The position numbers and the translations under genes were made by a program. Source: DASRHT01 sp035293765 (GTDB lineage: Bacteria > Chloroflexota > Ktedonobacteria > Ktedonobacterales > Ktedonobacteraceae). From it: a stretch of DNA of 64,000 bases. This document shows positions 34,804-44,246 of the stretch, one piece after another (the stretch's first letter is position 1; every line of letters begins with the position of its first letter). Under the pieces are notes generated by a model. That model had not been told where the DNA came from and did not search any database. It was given only the letters and a program-made list of their open reading frames with translations. Location: NCBI GenBank assembly GCA_035293765.1, contig DATGMF010000065.1, positions 62,001 to 126,000 of the forward strand, in the 5' to 3' direction.

Positions 34804-35646
34804 TTATGGAACATATTGCCAGTTGTGGGCGTTGTATTCAGTGTACCACGGGTCGCGGACGACGCTGAGGGAATGGGTTGTGCGATCCTGCCAGCGCAAG
34901 ATCGCCATCGAGCCAGGATGAAGCCTCTGTTCCGGGCCATCCCAATGCAGGTCGGCCAGTTTGCAAAACCGGGTAATGCCATTGTTGGAAAGGCCGGTAA
35001 GGCATTCCCCGCCGATGTGTCCGTAGAAATGATAGAGCGGTCGATACTGCTGCAAAGCGGTGCTAATCTCCGCCAATCCTCTATCAGCTTGAGCAGATTT
35101 ATCATGCGTCAATAGAATATCGACGGCGATATCGCCCAACTCGTTCAGGCGCGCCTGTTCCTCCGGCTGGATATGTCTTGAACTCAACGGAGCGGATCGC
35201 TGTCCGATTCGTCCAATGCCCAGCACAGAGATGCGTTCATTCCCCGTCGCGTGGGTATATGGGACGCCGGTTTTGAGACAATACAGGCGTTGATAGGCAT
35301 CGACCGGAAATATTGCCCCGGACGCCTGTTGTTCATGGTGATCCAGCCATGCGTGATCCTCGTGGTTGCCGCGCACAAAAATCAGCTTACAGCGAGTTTG
35401 TGCCAGCACGGCAGCAACTTCATCAGTATGAGCGACGAAATGCTGCATAAACCCCAGCTCGGTCGGGTCCCGCTGAGCGTAACGCAGGGTTGCGCTATCA
35501 AGCTGTGAGTAAAGGGGGAAGATGCCCATATCGCCAGCCTGTAAAATCAGGTCCAGCGTCTCTCCCGTCTCGCGCTGCCAGCGAGCGCAGAGCTTGAATG
35601 CCAGCAAGATTCTGCCGTGAACATCGGCAAAGGTAGCAATATTCAT
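34804..35646 (-). CDS. Calcineurin-like metallophosphoesterase
   Basis: 280 residues with the ordered metallophosphoesterase motifs: FADVHG at 7-12 (DxH), LQAGDMG near 36 (GDxx), VRGNHEDHAW near 90 (GNHE), LLTHDKS (histidine) and YGHIGGE (GHxx). The family includes protein phosphatases, nucleotide phosphodiesterases and nucleases. ATG at 35646 has GAGGAGAAATAA upstream. It is convergent with the P-loop gene and lies downstream of the Csx3-like gene on the same strand, separated by a repeat. Confidence 0.88.
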   Translation of the reverse strand: MNIATFADVHGRILLAFKLCARWQRETGETLDLILQAGDMGIFPLYSQLDSATLRYAQRDPTELGFMQHFVAHTDEVAAVLAQTRCKLIFVRGNHEDHAWLDHHEQQASGAIFPVDAYQRLYCLKTGVPYTHATGNERISVLGIGRIGQRSAPLSSRHIQPEEQARLNELGDIAVDILLTHDKSAQADRGLAEISTALQQYRPLYHFYGHIGGECLTGLSNNGITRFCKLADLHWDGPEQRLHPGSMAILRWQDRTTHSLSVVRDPWYTEYNAHNWQYVP

Positions 35647-35696
35647 TTATTTCTCCTCATATTTATGCCATCTTAGCCGATGCTTTCCACGTTCGT

Positions 35697-35744
35697 CAAT
35701 GATGCAGGGGCAGGGGTGAGGGCAGGGGCCAACCCTGCCCCTAC
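35697..35744. repeat. CAGGGGCAG/CTGCCCCTAC palindromic repeat
   Basis: One copy of the dispersed GC-rich repeat family, ending CCCTGCCCCTAC just before the stop of the Csx3-like gene. Confidence 0.55.
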
Positions 35745-36941
35745 CTACATGAGGGGTTTCTCCACAAGGTCGCCGGGGCGGTATTGTTCGGTACGAGAAT
35801 AGACGACAACCGCTTTGCCCAGTGGAGGGTAAAAAGTGGCGATCCAGGATACGCCAGCGGCTTTATAGAGGCGCGTGAGGGCAGTTACAAGCCAGTTAGG
35901 CAGCGGACCATCGATGATTACCCCCTGTTCAGGGGATACGGGCGGGAAAACAAGCGGCTCGGGCTGGAGGTATTCAAGACGATCCAGGGGGAATCTGACC
36001 TTGAGAACAGCCGTCTCTTGAGAGTGCGAAGGCTCGATGTATAAGTCTTCCCTCTTGGGAATGTCTCTATCCAGAGTAACTGTCACGGGTAGCACCCACC
36101 CAAAGGGTAGTCTGGGATCAAAAAGGTAAAATGGTTGTGTATCTTCATAGGCTGCTAGCGCGGCATATAGCCAGCTCGGACCAATGCCATATACGGAGAG
36201 TGGAGTTTGTGCGGGTACTCGCTCCAGAAACGGCAGGAGCATGGAGGGCTCCCATATGGTTGAGGTAGTGGTAAATGCGCGCAACTCCTGCTGAACGTCC
36301 AATACCAGTTCTGTCTGGGCGCGTTTACGATTAGAAGCTCGGATCTCTTGCAGGTCAAAAGAGGTAAACAAAGCTGCAATGTTCTCTACCAGTTTATTAA
36401 AAAGCGGTCCTGCTCCGGCATCTTTCCTGGCTCTGCTTCGTTCCAGCCCGGTGATGATCCCTTCCAGTACCGGCGATTCTGTCGTGATCAGTGATGCACC
36501 TTCCCGCCGCGAGATAATACGCGCCAGCGGAATCAAGTTATGGGTCTCGATCAGGTCTTGCCAGAGTTGTGCATTTTCAGGCTCATCCTCTTTCACCAGC
36601 AGGATAGAGCGGGTGCAACTACGCACCAGGCAATGCTGAGAGGGCCTGGGAAGTCCTCCCATGTCCACCAGAAATGGCACGTTGCGATACTCTAGTGCCT
36701 GAGTGATAGATTGTATGAAAGAAGGAGGCCACTCACCTGTTAATTTGATTTCGGCACGCAAAGAGTCTCTCAACTCTTCTTTACTCTCGTAGTACCAGTT
36801 TCTATCACCGTCGGGGCAGGCGCGCAAGGCGTAATGATCGACGCCGCGTTCGCGCAGAGCCTGCGTCAGGCGGTAGAATAGTACAGATTTTCCCGCGTTT
36901 GGCGGTCCTCCCACCAGCACGGCAGGCAGAAAATTTACCAT
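35745..36941 (-). CDS. P-loop NTPase fused to two Csx3-like domains
   Basis: 398 residues. Residues 11-19 (GGPPNAGKS) are a Walker A loop of an NTPase or kinase-like domain to about residue 220. Two segments then match the Csx3 pattern: 248-288 (YGIGPSWLYAALA, then FDPRLPFG) and 340-398 (GPLPNWLVTALTRLY, ATFYPPLGKAVVV, then GD near the end). Csx3/Crn3 is a CRISPR type III ring nuclease that degrades cyclic tetra-adenylate. The first repeat keeps the DPRL aspartate but not the preceding histidines; the second lacks both. ATG at 36941 has AGGAGG upstream; an in-frame start at 37112 does not fit. No cas gene or array is nearby. Confidence 0.72.
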   Translation of the reverse strand: MVNFLPAVLVGGPPNAGKSVLFYRLTQALRERGVDHYALRACPDGDRNWYYESKEELRDSLRAEIKLTGEWPPSFIQSITQALEYRNVPFLVDMGGLPRPSQHCLVRSCTRSILLVKEDEPENAQLWQDLIETHNLIPLARIISRREGASLITTESPVLEGIITGLERSRARKDAGAGPLFNKLVENIAALFTSFDLQEIRASNRKRAQTELVLDVQQELRAFTTTSTIWEPSMLLPFLERVPAQTPLSVYGIGPSWLYAALAAYEDTQPFYLFDPRLPFGWVLPVTVTLDRDIPKREDLYIEPSHSQETAVLKVRFPLDRLEYLQPEPLVFPPVSPEQGVIIDGPLPNWLVTALTRLYKAAGVSWIATFYPPLGKAVVVYSRTEQYRPGDLVEKPLM

Positions 36942-37310
36942 TAATATCCTCCTCGTATCGCTATAGAAGCGTTGTTTGCAGCAATAGATGTTATCGGCCC
37001 ATGTCTCTCTGGCCTGATAAGTCAAGCATATCATCACTTGCTCTGGAATACATGAGAAAAAACTATGATTCTTTTCAGAGTTTTGAGGAGGAGTTTTTCG
37101 TAGGCTGATCAAAAATAAGGCGCGGAACCTCTTCCCGGCTGAGAGAAATTATGGGTGGGCAGGGAAGGTTTGCGCTTTGCTCCTGGCTCATCGTTCACTT
37201 TGTCTGGGGCGTACCATAATAAAGAGCTATTTTAAAGAGTTGGCAAATTGCCTCTTGTTGGTGGCTATGCTATACTGCCCACGAGGCAATGAGGAAGGAG
37301 AGTATTTATT
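36942..37310. other. Divergent intergenic region with the GNAT-operon promoter
   Basis: 369 bases without a convincing gene. It holds the promoter at 37248-37276 on the right; the promoter of the Csx3-like gene must be on the left but was not recognised. Confidence 0.5.
37248..37289 (+). promoter_or_regulatory. Promoter TTGCCT-17-TATACT with flanking inverted repeat
   Basis: The -35 box is at 37248-37253 and the -10 box at 37271-37276, with a TG extension. TTGCCTC (37248-37254) and GAGGCAA (37283-37289) flank the promoter and could form an operator. It drives the GNAT-FemAB-FemAB genes. Confidence 0.55.
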
Positions 37311-37871
37311 ATGCAGGATACATCGCATATGCAAAATCCGTTTCTGGTGGGCGAGCGCCTCTATTTGCGACCGCTGGAGCCGACTCAGGATAATCATTTG
37401 TACTCGACCTGGTTGAATGATGAGGAGATTCGCCGCTGGTTCTCCGTCTATCCCACCAGCGACGCGCGTGGCAAGGAGCGGCTGGAGAACCTCTATAAAG
37501 ATTTCAGGCATATCATCTTTGGCGTTGCCCTGAATAGCGATAATCGCTTGATTGGTCTGGTGGGCCTGAAAGATATTAATGTGCTTAATCAGAGCGCGGA
37601 ATTTTATGTTATTATCGGTGATCGGTCAGCATGGGGTCAGGGCTACGGGACAGAGGCCACTAAACTGATGGTGCGCTACGGCTTTATGGAGCTGAACCTC
37701 AACCGTATCCAGACGCAAGATATGGAGGAGAATATTGGCGGCTGGCGCGCCGATGAGAAGGCTGGCTTTAAGTATGAGGGCACGATCCGCGAGGTTATTC
37801 CCCGCTTTGGCAAGTTCCATGATGTGCGGATTTATAGCCTGCTGAGAAGAGAATTTATGGAGAATATGTAG
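37311..37871 (+). CDS. GNAT-family N-acetyltransferase (RimJ/RimL-like)
   Basis: 186 residues of the RimJ/RimL-type GNAT fold: GERLYLRPLEP at the start, the acetyl-CoA loop region WGQGYGTEATKLMVRYGF near residue 107 and LNRIQTQDMEEN near 129. Proteins of this group acetylate protein N-termini, aminoglycosides, polyamines or wall precursors. It heads a three-gene set with two FemAB-type genes (6-base gap to the next), so modification of a wall intermediate is plausible. ATG at 37311 has GGAGAG upstream. Confidence 0.87.
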   Translation: MQDTSHMQNPFLVGERLYLRPLEPTQDNHLYSTWLNDEEIRRWFSVYPTSDARGKERLENLYKDFRHIIFGVALNSDNRLIGLVGLKDINVLNQSAEFYVIIGDRSAWGQGYGTEATKLMVRYGFMELNLNRIQTQDMEENIGGWRADEKAGFKYEGTIREVIPRFGKFHDVRIYSLLRREFMENM

Positions 37872-37877
37872 CTCATT

Positions 37878-39014
37878 ATGACGATGACGATCCAGGAAAT
37901 CACCAACTGGGAGCAGTGGAATAGTTTCTTGACCAGCCAGCCGCGCGGTCACTTGCTGCAATCGTACGAGTGGGGTGAACTGAGTAAGTATCTGGGTGGG
38001 CGAATTTATCGCCTGGGCGCTCTAGACGATGGACGGATGGTCGGTTCGATGCAATTCTCGGTTGCCCCTGTCCCGCTGCCCATTGCGGTACCAGGAATAC
38101 GCTTCAATTGGCTCTATTGCTCGCGCGGTCCCACTGTAGAGCGGCTGGACTCGCCCGCGCTGGCAGAGCTGCTGCAACATGCCGGCGATATCGCGCGCCA
38201 GGAACGTTCGGTCGTGTTGCGCGTGGAGCCGAATATCGCCGACGACGATCCCGCTATGGATGCCTGGCTTGCCATCTATCACAAACTCGGTTTTCGCACC
38301 AATCCTATCGCAGTGCATGGGCGACGGAGCTGGGTGCTTGATATCCGTCCCGGCGCTGATCAGCTACTCGCCAACTTCAAGATGACGTGGCGGCAAAATG
38401 TGCGTGTTGCCGAGCGCAAAGGCGTGGTGATCCGCGAAGCCAGTAGCGACGCCGATTTCGAGGCATATTACCACCTGCTCTCCATCACCAGTGAGCGCGA
38501 CGCTTTCTTTATCCATAGCAAGGACTATCACAAAGAGATCCTGCGCTACTTTGCCGATAAAGGTGATGCGGTGCTGTATCTGGCGGAGCACGAGGGGGAG
38601 CCTATCGCGGCCAAGATGCTGATCCGCTTCGGCGATTGGTGCTGGGATATGTTTGGCGCATCCTCCAATCATAAACGCAACCTGAAGCCGACCTACCTGC
38701 TGCAATATCGCTGCATCCTCTGGGCTAAAGAGCGTGGTTGCAGTTATTTCGATTTTCGTACCATTCCCGAGGTGCTTGAGCCGGGCGAAGAGATGTGGGG
38801 CGTGTATGAGTACAAGAAGGGCTTTGACGGCTTTTCGCGTTTAAACATGCCTACCCAGGATTATGTCTACCGCCCATTGATCTACGATGGGTGGCGCAAA
38901 CTGGTAGAGATGCGGCGAGCGCGACGGCATAGAGAGCGGCAGAAAGTCGAGCTGGAGCGGGCGGCACGGGGCAAAGTAGAGAAAAAAGAGGATAAAGAGG
39001 GCAAAGAGGGGTAA
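37878..39014 (+). CDS. FemAB-type aminoacyl/peptidyl transferase, paralogue 1
   Basis: 378 residues of the FemX/FemAB GNAT-superfamily fold: LLQSYEWGELSKYLGG near residue 28, FNWLYCSRGPTVE near 75, WRQNVRVAERKGVVIREA in the middle and TYLLQYRCILWAKERGCSYFDF toward the end. In Gram-positive bacteria such enzymes add amino acids from aminoacyl-tRNA to lipid II or peptidoglycan to build the interpeptide bridge. The C-terminus is a charged Lys/Glu/Arg tail. Next to it is a paralogue two bases away, suggesting sequential addition of residues. Confidence 0.88.
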   Translation: MTMTIQEITNWEQWNSFLTSQPRGHLLQSYEWGELSKYLGGRIYRLGALDDGRMVGSMQFSVAPVPLPIAVPGIRFNWLYCSRGPTVERLDSPALAELLQHAGDIARQERSVVLRVEPNIADDDPAMDAWLAIYHKLGFRTNPIAVHGRRSWVLDIRPGADQLLANFKMTWRQNVRVAERKGVVIREASSDADFEAYYHLLSITSERDAFFIHSKDYHKEILRYFADKGDAVLYLAEHEGEPIAAKMLIRFGDWCWDMFGASSNHKRNLKPTYLLQYRCILWAKERGCSYFDFRTIPEVLEPGEEMWGVYEYKKGFDGFSRLNMPTQDYVYRPLIYDGWRKLVEMRRARRHRERQKVELERAARGKVEKKEDKEGKEG

Positions 39015-39016
39015 GT

Positions 39017-40063
39017 ATGGAGGCTCAAATTATTACCGATTGTCAGCAATGGAATGATTTCGTTGCCTCATCGGCCTGTTGCAATATCACGCAATCGTAC
39101 GAGTGGGGCGAACTCGCGCCGCATCTAGGGGCGGAGGCTCTGCCGGTCGGAGTCGTGGACGCGTCGGGGAAGCTCTGCGCCGCCATGCTGATCCTCATTT
39201 CCCGCGCGCCCATTCTCAACAGAACCTACTTCTACGCGCCTCGTGGTCCCATCATTGACGATCCCGATTCGCCCGCTATGACCGTACTGCTCAATTATGT
39301 CAGAGCGGAGGCGCGCAAACGTCATGCCTTTATGCTCAAAGTCGAGCCGAGCGTGCTGGACGGCGATAAACGCTGGCTAAACGCGCTCAAGCGGCAAGGA
39401 TTTCGCGCCACGCCATATGCCATGCATATACGGCACGAATGGGTGCTTGATATTCAGCCTGACGAGAAGACGCTGCAAGCGAACATGAAGGAGAAATGGC
39501 GCTATAATATTCGCCTGGCCGGGCGCAAAGGTGTGACGGTGCGTCGTGGCGAGGGGCAGGCCGATCTTGACACCTTCTATCGCCTTTACGAAACGACCAG
39601 TGAGCGCGATCAGTTTTTTATTCACAATAAAGCGCACTACGAGGACGTGATGCGCCTGTATGGTGAGGGCGACCGGGCCGCGCTCTTCCTTGCCGAGTGC
39701 GAGGGGCAGGCTATCGCGGGCACGATTGTGCTCTGGCTGGGGCGTTGGAGCTGGTATATGTACGGGGCCTCGTCCAATGAGTTTCGCGAGCGCATGCCCA
39801 ATCACTTGCTGCAATGGACCGGCATACAGTGGGCCAAATCGAAGGGTTGCTGGTACTATAACTTCCGTGGCATTCCCGATGTGCTCGAAGAGGGACAGGA
39901 ATTGTGGGGCGTATACGTTTTCAAGCGCGGCTTCGGCGGCGAAGCGATGCGTTTCCTGGAAACTCATGATCTCCCCTATCAACCGCTGATCTACGGCGTG
40001 TACCGCAAAATGCTCGATATTAAACGGTGGCGCGATGAGCGACGCCGCAATAGAAGATCGTAA
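39017..40063 (+). CDS. FemAB-type aminoacyl/peptidyl transferase, paralogue 2
   Basis: 348 residues, clearly homologous to the preceding gene (ITQSYEWGELAPHLG, FYAPRGPIIDDPDSP, WRYNIRLAGRKGVTVR, HLLQWTGIQWAKSKGCWYYNF). The tandem arrangement resembles femA/femB-type pairs, in which each protein adds specific bridge residues. ATG at 39017 has GAGGGGTAAGT upstream. The set ends at a strong terminator at 40064-40114. Confidence 0.88.
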   Translation: MEAQIITDCQQWNDFVASSACCNITQSYEWGELAPHLGAEALPVGVVDASGKLCAAMLILISRAPILNRTYFYAPRGPIIDDPDSPAMTVLLNYVRAEARKRHAFMLKVEPSVLDGDKRWLNALKRQGFRATPYAMHIRHEWVLDIQPDEKTLQANMKEKWRYNIRLAGRKGVTVRRGEGQADLDTFYRLYETTSERDQFFIHNKAHYEDVMRLYGEGDRAALFLAECEGQAIAGTIVLWLGRWSWYMYGASSNEFRERMPNHLLQWTGIQWAKSKGCWYYNFRGIPDVLEEGQELWGVYVFKRGFGGEAMRFLETHDLPYQPLIYGVYRKMLDIKRWRDERRRNRRS

Positions 40064-40114
40064 GCGCATAAAAAAGCAGGATGGGAAATAGCCCCATCCT
40101 GCTTTTTTATGCGC
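40064..40114. terminator. Bidirectional intrinsic terminator
   Basis: Perfect 22-base arms (40064-40085 and 40093-40114) with A- and T-runs, between the convergent FemAB and TPR genes; it begins at the FemAB stop and ends 7 bases before the TPR stop. Confidence 0.92.
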
Positions 40115-40120
40115 TAAGTA

Positions 40121-43100
40121 CTAACGCAAGCGCATCGACTGCAACGCGGCCAAACGTTCGCGGGCAATGGTGCTGCCCGGATTGACCTTCGAGAGGTTGC
40201 GGTAGACGCGGCTGGCCTGCTCATATTCACCGACCGACTGATACGCCTGCCCCAGCATATCATAGGCATCGTAATTATTACGATCAATGCTAATCAACTG
40301 CTGGAGGGCCGCCACGGCCTCTTTGACCTGGCGCGTATCAACGTAGTGACGAGCGATGATGGTCTGGTACTTGACCGCCTCTTGCTGGAACTTGCTGGAC
40401 TGTTGCGGCTGGGCCTGACGCTGTTGCAGACAGAAGCTCACCACCTCGCGCAGCAGCTCCATTGAGGTCGGCTTCAGCTCGGCGGCGCGGCACAGGTTGA
40501 CCAGGGCTTCGCTGTTGTTGCCCATCTCAACATAGAGGTTGCCGATGCGCTGAATGGCGTCGCCGGCATCATCCATGCGGTTATAGCGCAGATGGATATC
40601 GGCCAGCAGGCGCAGCTCGGCTATGCCTTCATCCAGCATACCTCGGTTGATATAGATATCGGCCAGTTCTTCATGTGCGCGCGGGTCCTGCGGGGCCAGG
40701 CGCACCATCTCATTGAGGACGCCCAAGGCGTTATCGGTCTGGCGGCTGCCACGATAGTGCCGGACAAGGTCCATATACTCACGTAACGCCCCCTCAACAT
40801 CGCCCTGCTGGCGAGCTGAGATTTCCGCAATCGTCGAGGCAATCTCTCCCTGACCCGGCTTGACCTGTTTCACCTTGCGCATAATGGCCTGCATCTGGTC
40901 CTGCCGGCCTGTACGCCCGTAAGCCTTTGCCAGCAGCAGAGAGATCTCCATTTCAGGAGCCTGGTGCTCTTCGCCTTCCTCACGCGGACGTGCGGCCCAG
41001 GTCGCGGGATCGATGCTCGCAGGCGAGCGCCGTACCACCTGTAAGGCTTGTTCGAGCTGTTGGATCGCCGCTTCGGGCTTGCCCTGCAACAGCAGCGTTT
41101 GAGCCGAGCTGGTGCGGGCGATAATCTCGACCGAGCTATCGCGCATAGCCAGGAGGTAGGAGTCAAGCGCCTTATCAAAGAGGCCCGACTGGTGATAAAT
41201 CTGGCCGAGAGAGAACTGCACATCGGCATTATTAGGATAGTTATCGACGGCCTGCTGATACTCGCGTATCACCGCGTCGGCATGCTTCTGCCCCTCGCCT
41301 CGCAATTGCCAGCGCACGCGGCTCAACACTTCCAGCGAAGTGGAGCGCGGCGCGCCGATAGCCGTGATCATAGCAAGATGCCAGCGCACCAGCGCGGTAA
41401 GATTGCGTGGATCGACCTGCAACACGCGCTGATACTCGGTGGCCGCCTGCTGAGTTTTCCCCAGCTTTTGCAGTGCCAGAGCGTAGTTCAGACGTGTGGG
41501 CACGCTGGTCGGGCTCTCCTGGAGCGCCTGCTCCAGTTCGGTCACGGCTCTATCCATATAGCCGAGCCGCAGGTAGGCTTCTGCTGCTTGCGTGCGCTCC
41601 CGTAGCAGATCTTCCTTATTGCCATGCGACGAGAGGAGAGAGATCAGGCGCATACGGTACGTCAGGTTGTTCGGGTCAAGTTGCAGGATGCGGCGATAGG
41701 TTGTGACGGCATCATCGATGCGTCCGTTGACCACGTAGGTATCGACCAGGATGCCATATTTTGTGATGGCCTGCTCGATCTTCCCTTGCTTGACATAGAT
41801 TTCGCCCAGCACCTGATGAACATCCAGGTATTGCGGTGCCATATCGATTACGCGCAGACATTCCTCAGTGGCGGGAGTCAACAGGCCATGACTGATGTAC
41901 TTGTGAATATCGCGCATTGAGCGAATCACCTGCGCCCGCACATTCTCGGGCAGGGTAGCGGCGCTTGCCACGATTGCATCGGCAGCCTGATTTGGATCGC
42001 CTTTGGCCCCTGCTATCTGGCTCAACAGATCGTGTGTATCGGTCTGGAGCGGCGCGCCGGGAGCCAATAGAGCTGCCAGGTCCACCGATTGGGTCGGAGC
42101 CTGTGACGATTGAGCTGGTGGTACCGGTGGCTGAGGCGTTTGAACTCCTCCCGTTCCTCCCCACGCTGGAGCTTCCGGCGGGAAGGTCTGGGCGACATTA
42201 GGGACATTGGGCATAGCAGCCGGTTTGGCCCCCTCGGTCAGCCATGATGGCGAAGAGGGAGGGTTCTGGACCTGCTGATTTGCCAGCGCGCCCGATGGGG
42301 AACGCGGAGAAGCATCCTTGACTGGCCTCGTGCCCTGCGGTGGCGTTTGCCTGCCAGCGGGCTGAGTTTTGTTGTCACCCTCGGTCAAGATGCCGGTCAA
42401 CCAGTCGGGAAGCTCGCCTGAAGAAGAATTTTGCGTGGGAGGCGCAGCCGGCTGCATAGCAGCAGCATTAAAAGCCATTGTGGGCGCTTCAGGTACGGAT
42501 GATTGTGGCATCTGATACACTGAAGTTGGCGGCTGCGTCGCTGGCGCCTGCGGCATCCCATGAGGGGGAGTCGTAGGGCGGACGGGCATGCTAACATTTT
42601 GCGCCTGTTGCAGCATAAACTCAACCTGGGCGATCTTATCATTCCAGCCCCGGCTGCGCAGGAATCCTAGTAGCGCATTATAGACCGTCAGCGCCTGCTC
42701 CTGCTCGCCCAGAGCGCGGTGTGCTTCCGCAGCTTCCTGACAGAGCTGCAAGAGCTGATCCGACTCCTCCATCGTTAGCGCATCGAGATTGACGCGGTCA
42801 ACGGCTTCATCAAAATGTACCGCCGCTGTCCGCAAATCGCCGCGCGCCCGGTAGCACTGTCCCAATGCATAGTAGCAGGAAAGTGCATAGTCGGGATCAT
42901 TTAAGAGCATCTGGAACTGGCGGATCGCATCATCCCAGCGCTGTTTTTCCTGGTAAAGCCAACCTAAGAAGTAGCGGGCGTCAGGTCGGTCAAAGCCACT
43001 TTCCAGAATTTGTTCACAGAGGCCGATAGCATCATCGAAACGCCCCTGGGCTTGAAATGTTTGCGCTTGCTTCAAAGCCCCTGTGACCTGGTTGGCAGTA

Positions 43101-43993
43101 ATCCGCTTGTGAGGGGCAGAGTTCATCCCTCCACCACCACCTGGCATAGCCAGGGGTGGTCCTGGATTACTTACCCCACCAAAGTTGCCCGCGCTACCCA
43201 TGTTACCCATGATGCCAGTATTCCCTCCGCTTGTATTTCCTGATGTCGCTGTTTCGGCTGCAGGATTGCCCGCCAGTGCCTGTAGGCCGGTGAGCTGCTG
43301 TGCTGCTGGTGGCATCGCCGTGCTCTGTCCTGCTCCGTTTGCTAAACCGGTCGATGACGAAAAAGATGTTCCCCCCTGAGGAGGTGAATCCTGGGAAGCT
43401 TGCGGCCCCCCAAGAATTTGTGAAAGCAATTGTTGCGCCTGAGCGTTGGCGCTATCCAGAAGCAGTGCCTCTTCACATTGCGCCCGCGCAGCTCCATAAT
43501 CTTGATGTAAAAGATAACCTTGAGCGGCAGCCAGGCGCTGCTGAAGCGCCGCGGCGAGATCTTTTTTCTCGCAGTAGTAGCTGGCTAGCCGTTCATGAGG
43601 TTCAGGATTGTCCGGGGACAACTGAACCGCTTTTTGCCAGGCAGCTTCTGCCCTTGCTTCCTGGCTTGCCTGCGAATAGAGGTCGGCCAGGTGCAGATAA
43701 GCGGCGTACGCGTCGGCTCGCCGGTTGAGAATACCGTAGAGTTCTGCCGTCTTGCTCAGGGCAATCACGTTACCCGGCTCGCTCCGCAGAATACTCTCAT
43801 ACTGGTCAAGCGCCTTCTGCCACTGCTTCATCTGCATGTAGCAGAACCCCATTCCACTGCGGGCCGTCGTGTCCTCTGGGAACTCCGCCAGCGCCTTTTG
43901 ATACTCCCCTGCCGCATCCGTCCATTGGCTTTCCCAGCGATGGCGGTCGGCTGCATTGATCGCCGCGCTAAAAATTTGGCTGTTCCCAGGCAT
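40121..43993 (-). CDS. Very large TPR-repeat protein
   Basis: 1290 residues. Two blocks of tetratricopeptide repeats (about 1-190 and 300-470; more from about 690 to the end) flank Gly/Asn- and Pro/Gln-rich low-complexity linkers (about 195-300 and 480-680). Typical repeats read SGMGFCYMQMKQWQKALDQY and YDAYDMLGQAYQSVGEYEQA. There is no signal peptide or membrane segment, so it is probably a cytosolic scaffold. No catalytic domain is visible. It is transcribed alone. Function unknown; TPR arrays usually mediate protein-protein assembly. Confidence 0.85.
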   Translation of the reverse strand: MPGNSQIFSAAINAADRHRWESQWTDAAGEYQKALAEFPEDTTARSGMGFCYMQMKQWQKALDQYESILRSEPGNVIALSKTAELYGILNRRADAYAAYLHLADLYSQASQEARAEAAWQKAVQLSPDNPEPHERLASYYCEKKDLAAALQQRLAAAQGYLLHQDYGAARAQCEEALLLDSANAQAQQLLSQILGGPQASQDSPPQGGTSFSSSTGLANGAGQSTAMPPAAQQLTGLQALAGNPAAETATSGNTSGGNTGIMGNMGSAGNFGGVSNPGPPLAMPGGGGGMNSAPHKRITANQVTGALKQAQTFQAQGRFDDAIGLCEQILESGFDRPDARYFLGWLYQEKQRWDDAIRQFQMLLNDPDYALSCYYALGQCYRARGDLRTAAVHFDEAVDRVNLDALTMEESDQLLQLCQEAAEAHRALGEQEQALTVYNALLGFLRSRGWNDKIAQVEFMLQQAQNVSMPVRPTTPPHGMPQAPATQPPTSVYQMPQSSVPEAPTMAFNAAAMQPAAPPTQNSSSGELPDWLTGILTEGDNKTQPAGRQTPPQGTRPVKDASPRSPSGALANQQVQNPPSSPSWLTEGAKPAAMPNVPNVAQTFPPEAPAWGGTGGVQTPQPPVPPAQSSQAPTQSVDLAALLAPGAPLQTDTHDLLSQIAGAKGDPNQAADAIVASAATLPENVRAQVIRSMRDIHKYISHGLLTPATEECLRVIDMAPQYLDVHQVLGEIYVKQGKIEQAITKYGILVDTYVVNGRIDDAVTTYRRILQLDPNNLTYRMRLISLLSSHGNKEDLLRERTQAAEAYLRLGYMDRAVTELEQALQESPTSVPTRLNYALALQKLGKTQQAATEYQRVLQVDPRNLTALVRWHLAMITAIGAPRSTSLEVLSRVRWQLRGEGQKHADAVIREYQQAVDNYPNNADVQFSLGQIYHQSGLFDKALDSYLLAMRDSSVEIIARTSSAQTLLLQGKPEAAIQQLEQALQVVRRSPASIDPATWAARPREEGEEHQAPEMEISLLLAKAYGRTGRQDQMQAIMRKVKQVKPGQGEIASTIAEISARQQGDVEGALREYMDLVRHYRGSRQTDNALGVLNEMVRLAPQDPRAHEELADIYINRGMLDEGIAELRLLADIHLRYNRMDDAGDAIQRIGNLYVEMGNNSEALVNLCRAAELKPTSMELLREVVSFCLQQRQAQPQQSSKFQQEAVKYQTIIARHYVDTRQVKEAVAALQQLISIDRNNYDAYDMLGQAYQSVGEYEQASRVYRNLSKVNPGSTIARERLAALQSMRLR

Positions 43994-44187
43994 GCCAGAT
44001 CTACTTTCTCAAAAAATGAGCGCAATTCGGAGTTTACAGACCGTAGTGCCTGCCAGGGCCTCTCCGCAAAAACACGCCAGTAAGCTTAGTCTAATCAAAA
44101 CTAGGGTACTACAAAAACTGAACCGGGACACTTTTTTGGTACTAAAGTACCTTCTGCTCGTATCTGTGAGAACTTCCGTATTGCAAC

Positions 44188-44218
44188 GCCCCAGGACGCG
44201 ATAAATCGGGTCCCTACC
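44188..44218. repeat. Solo GGACGCG...GGTCCCTAC repeat end
   Basis: A single copy resembling the ends of the element at 5728-5938 (AGGACGCGATAAATCGGG, then TCCCTAC), in the gap between the TPR and YajQ genes. Confidence 0.45.
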
Positions 44219-44246
44219 GTATCTTTGATAAAGCTGATTGCGTACC

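Noticed and set aside
37878..39014. FemAB genes as simple GNAT acetyltransferases
   Set aside because: The length, two-domain pattern and QSYEWGEL/TYLLQY motifs fit FemAB better than single-domain acetyltransferases.
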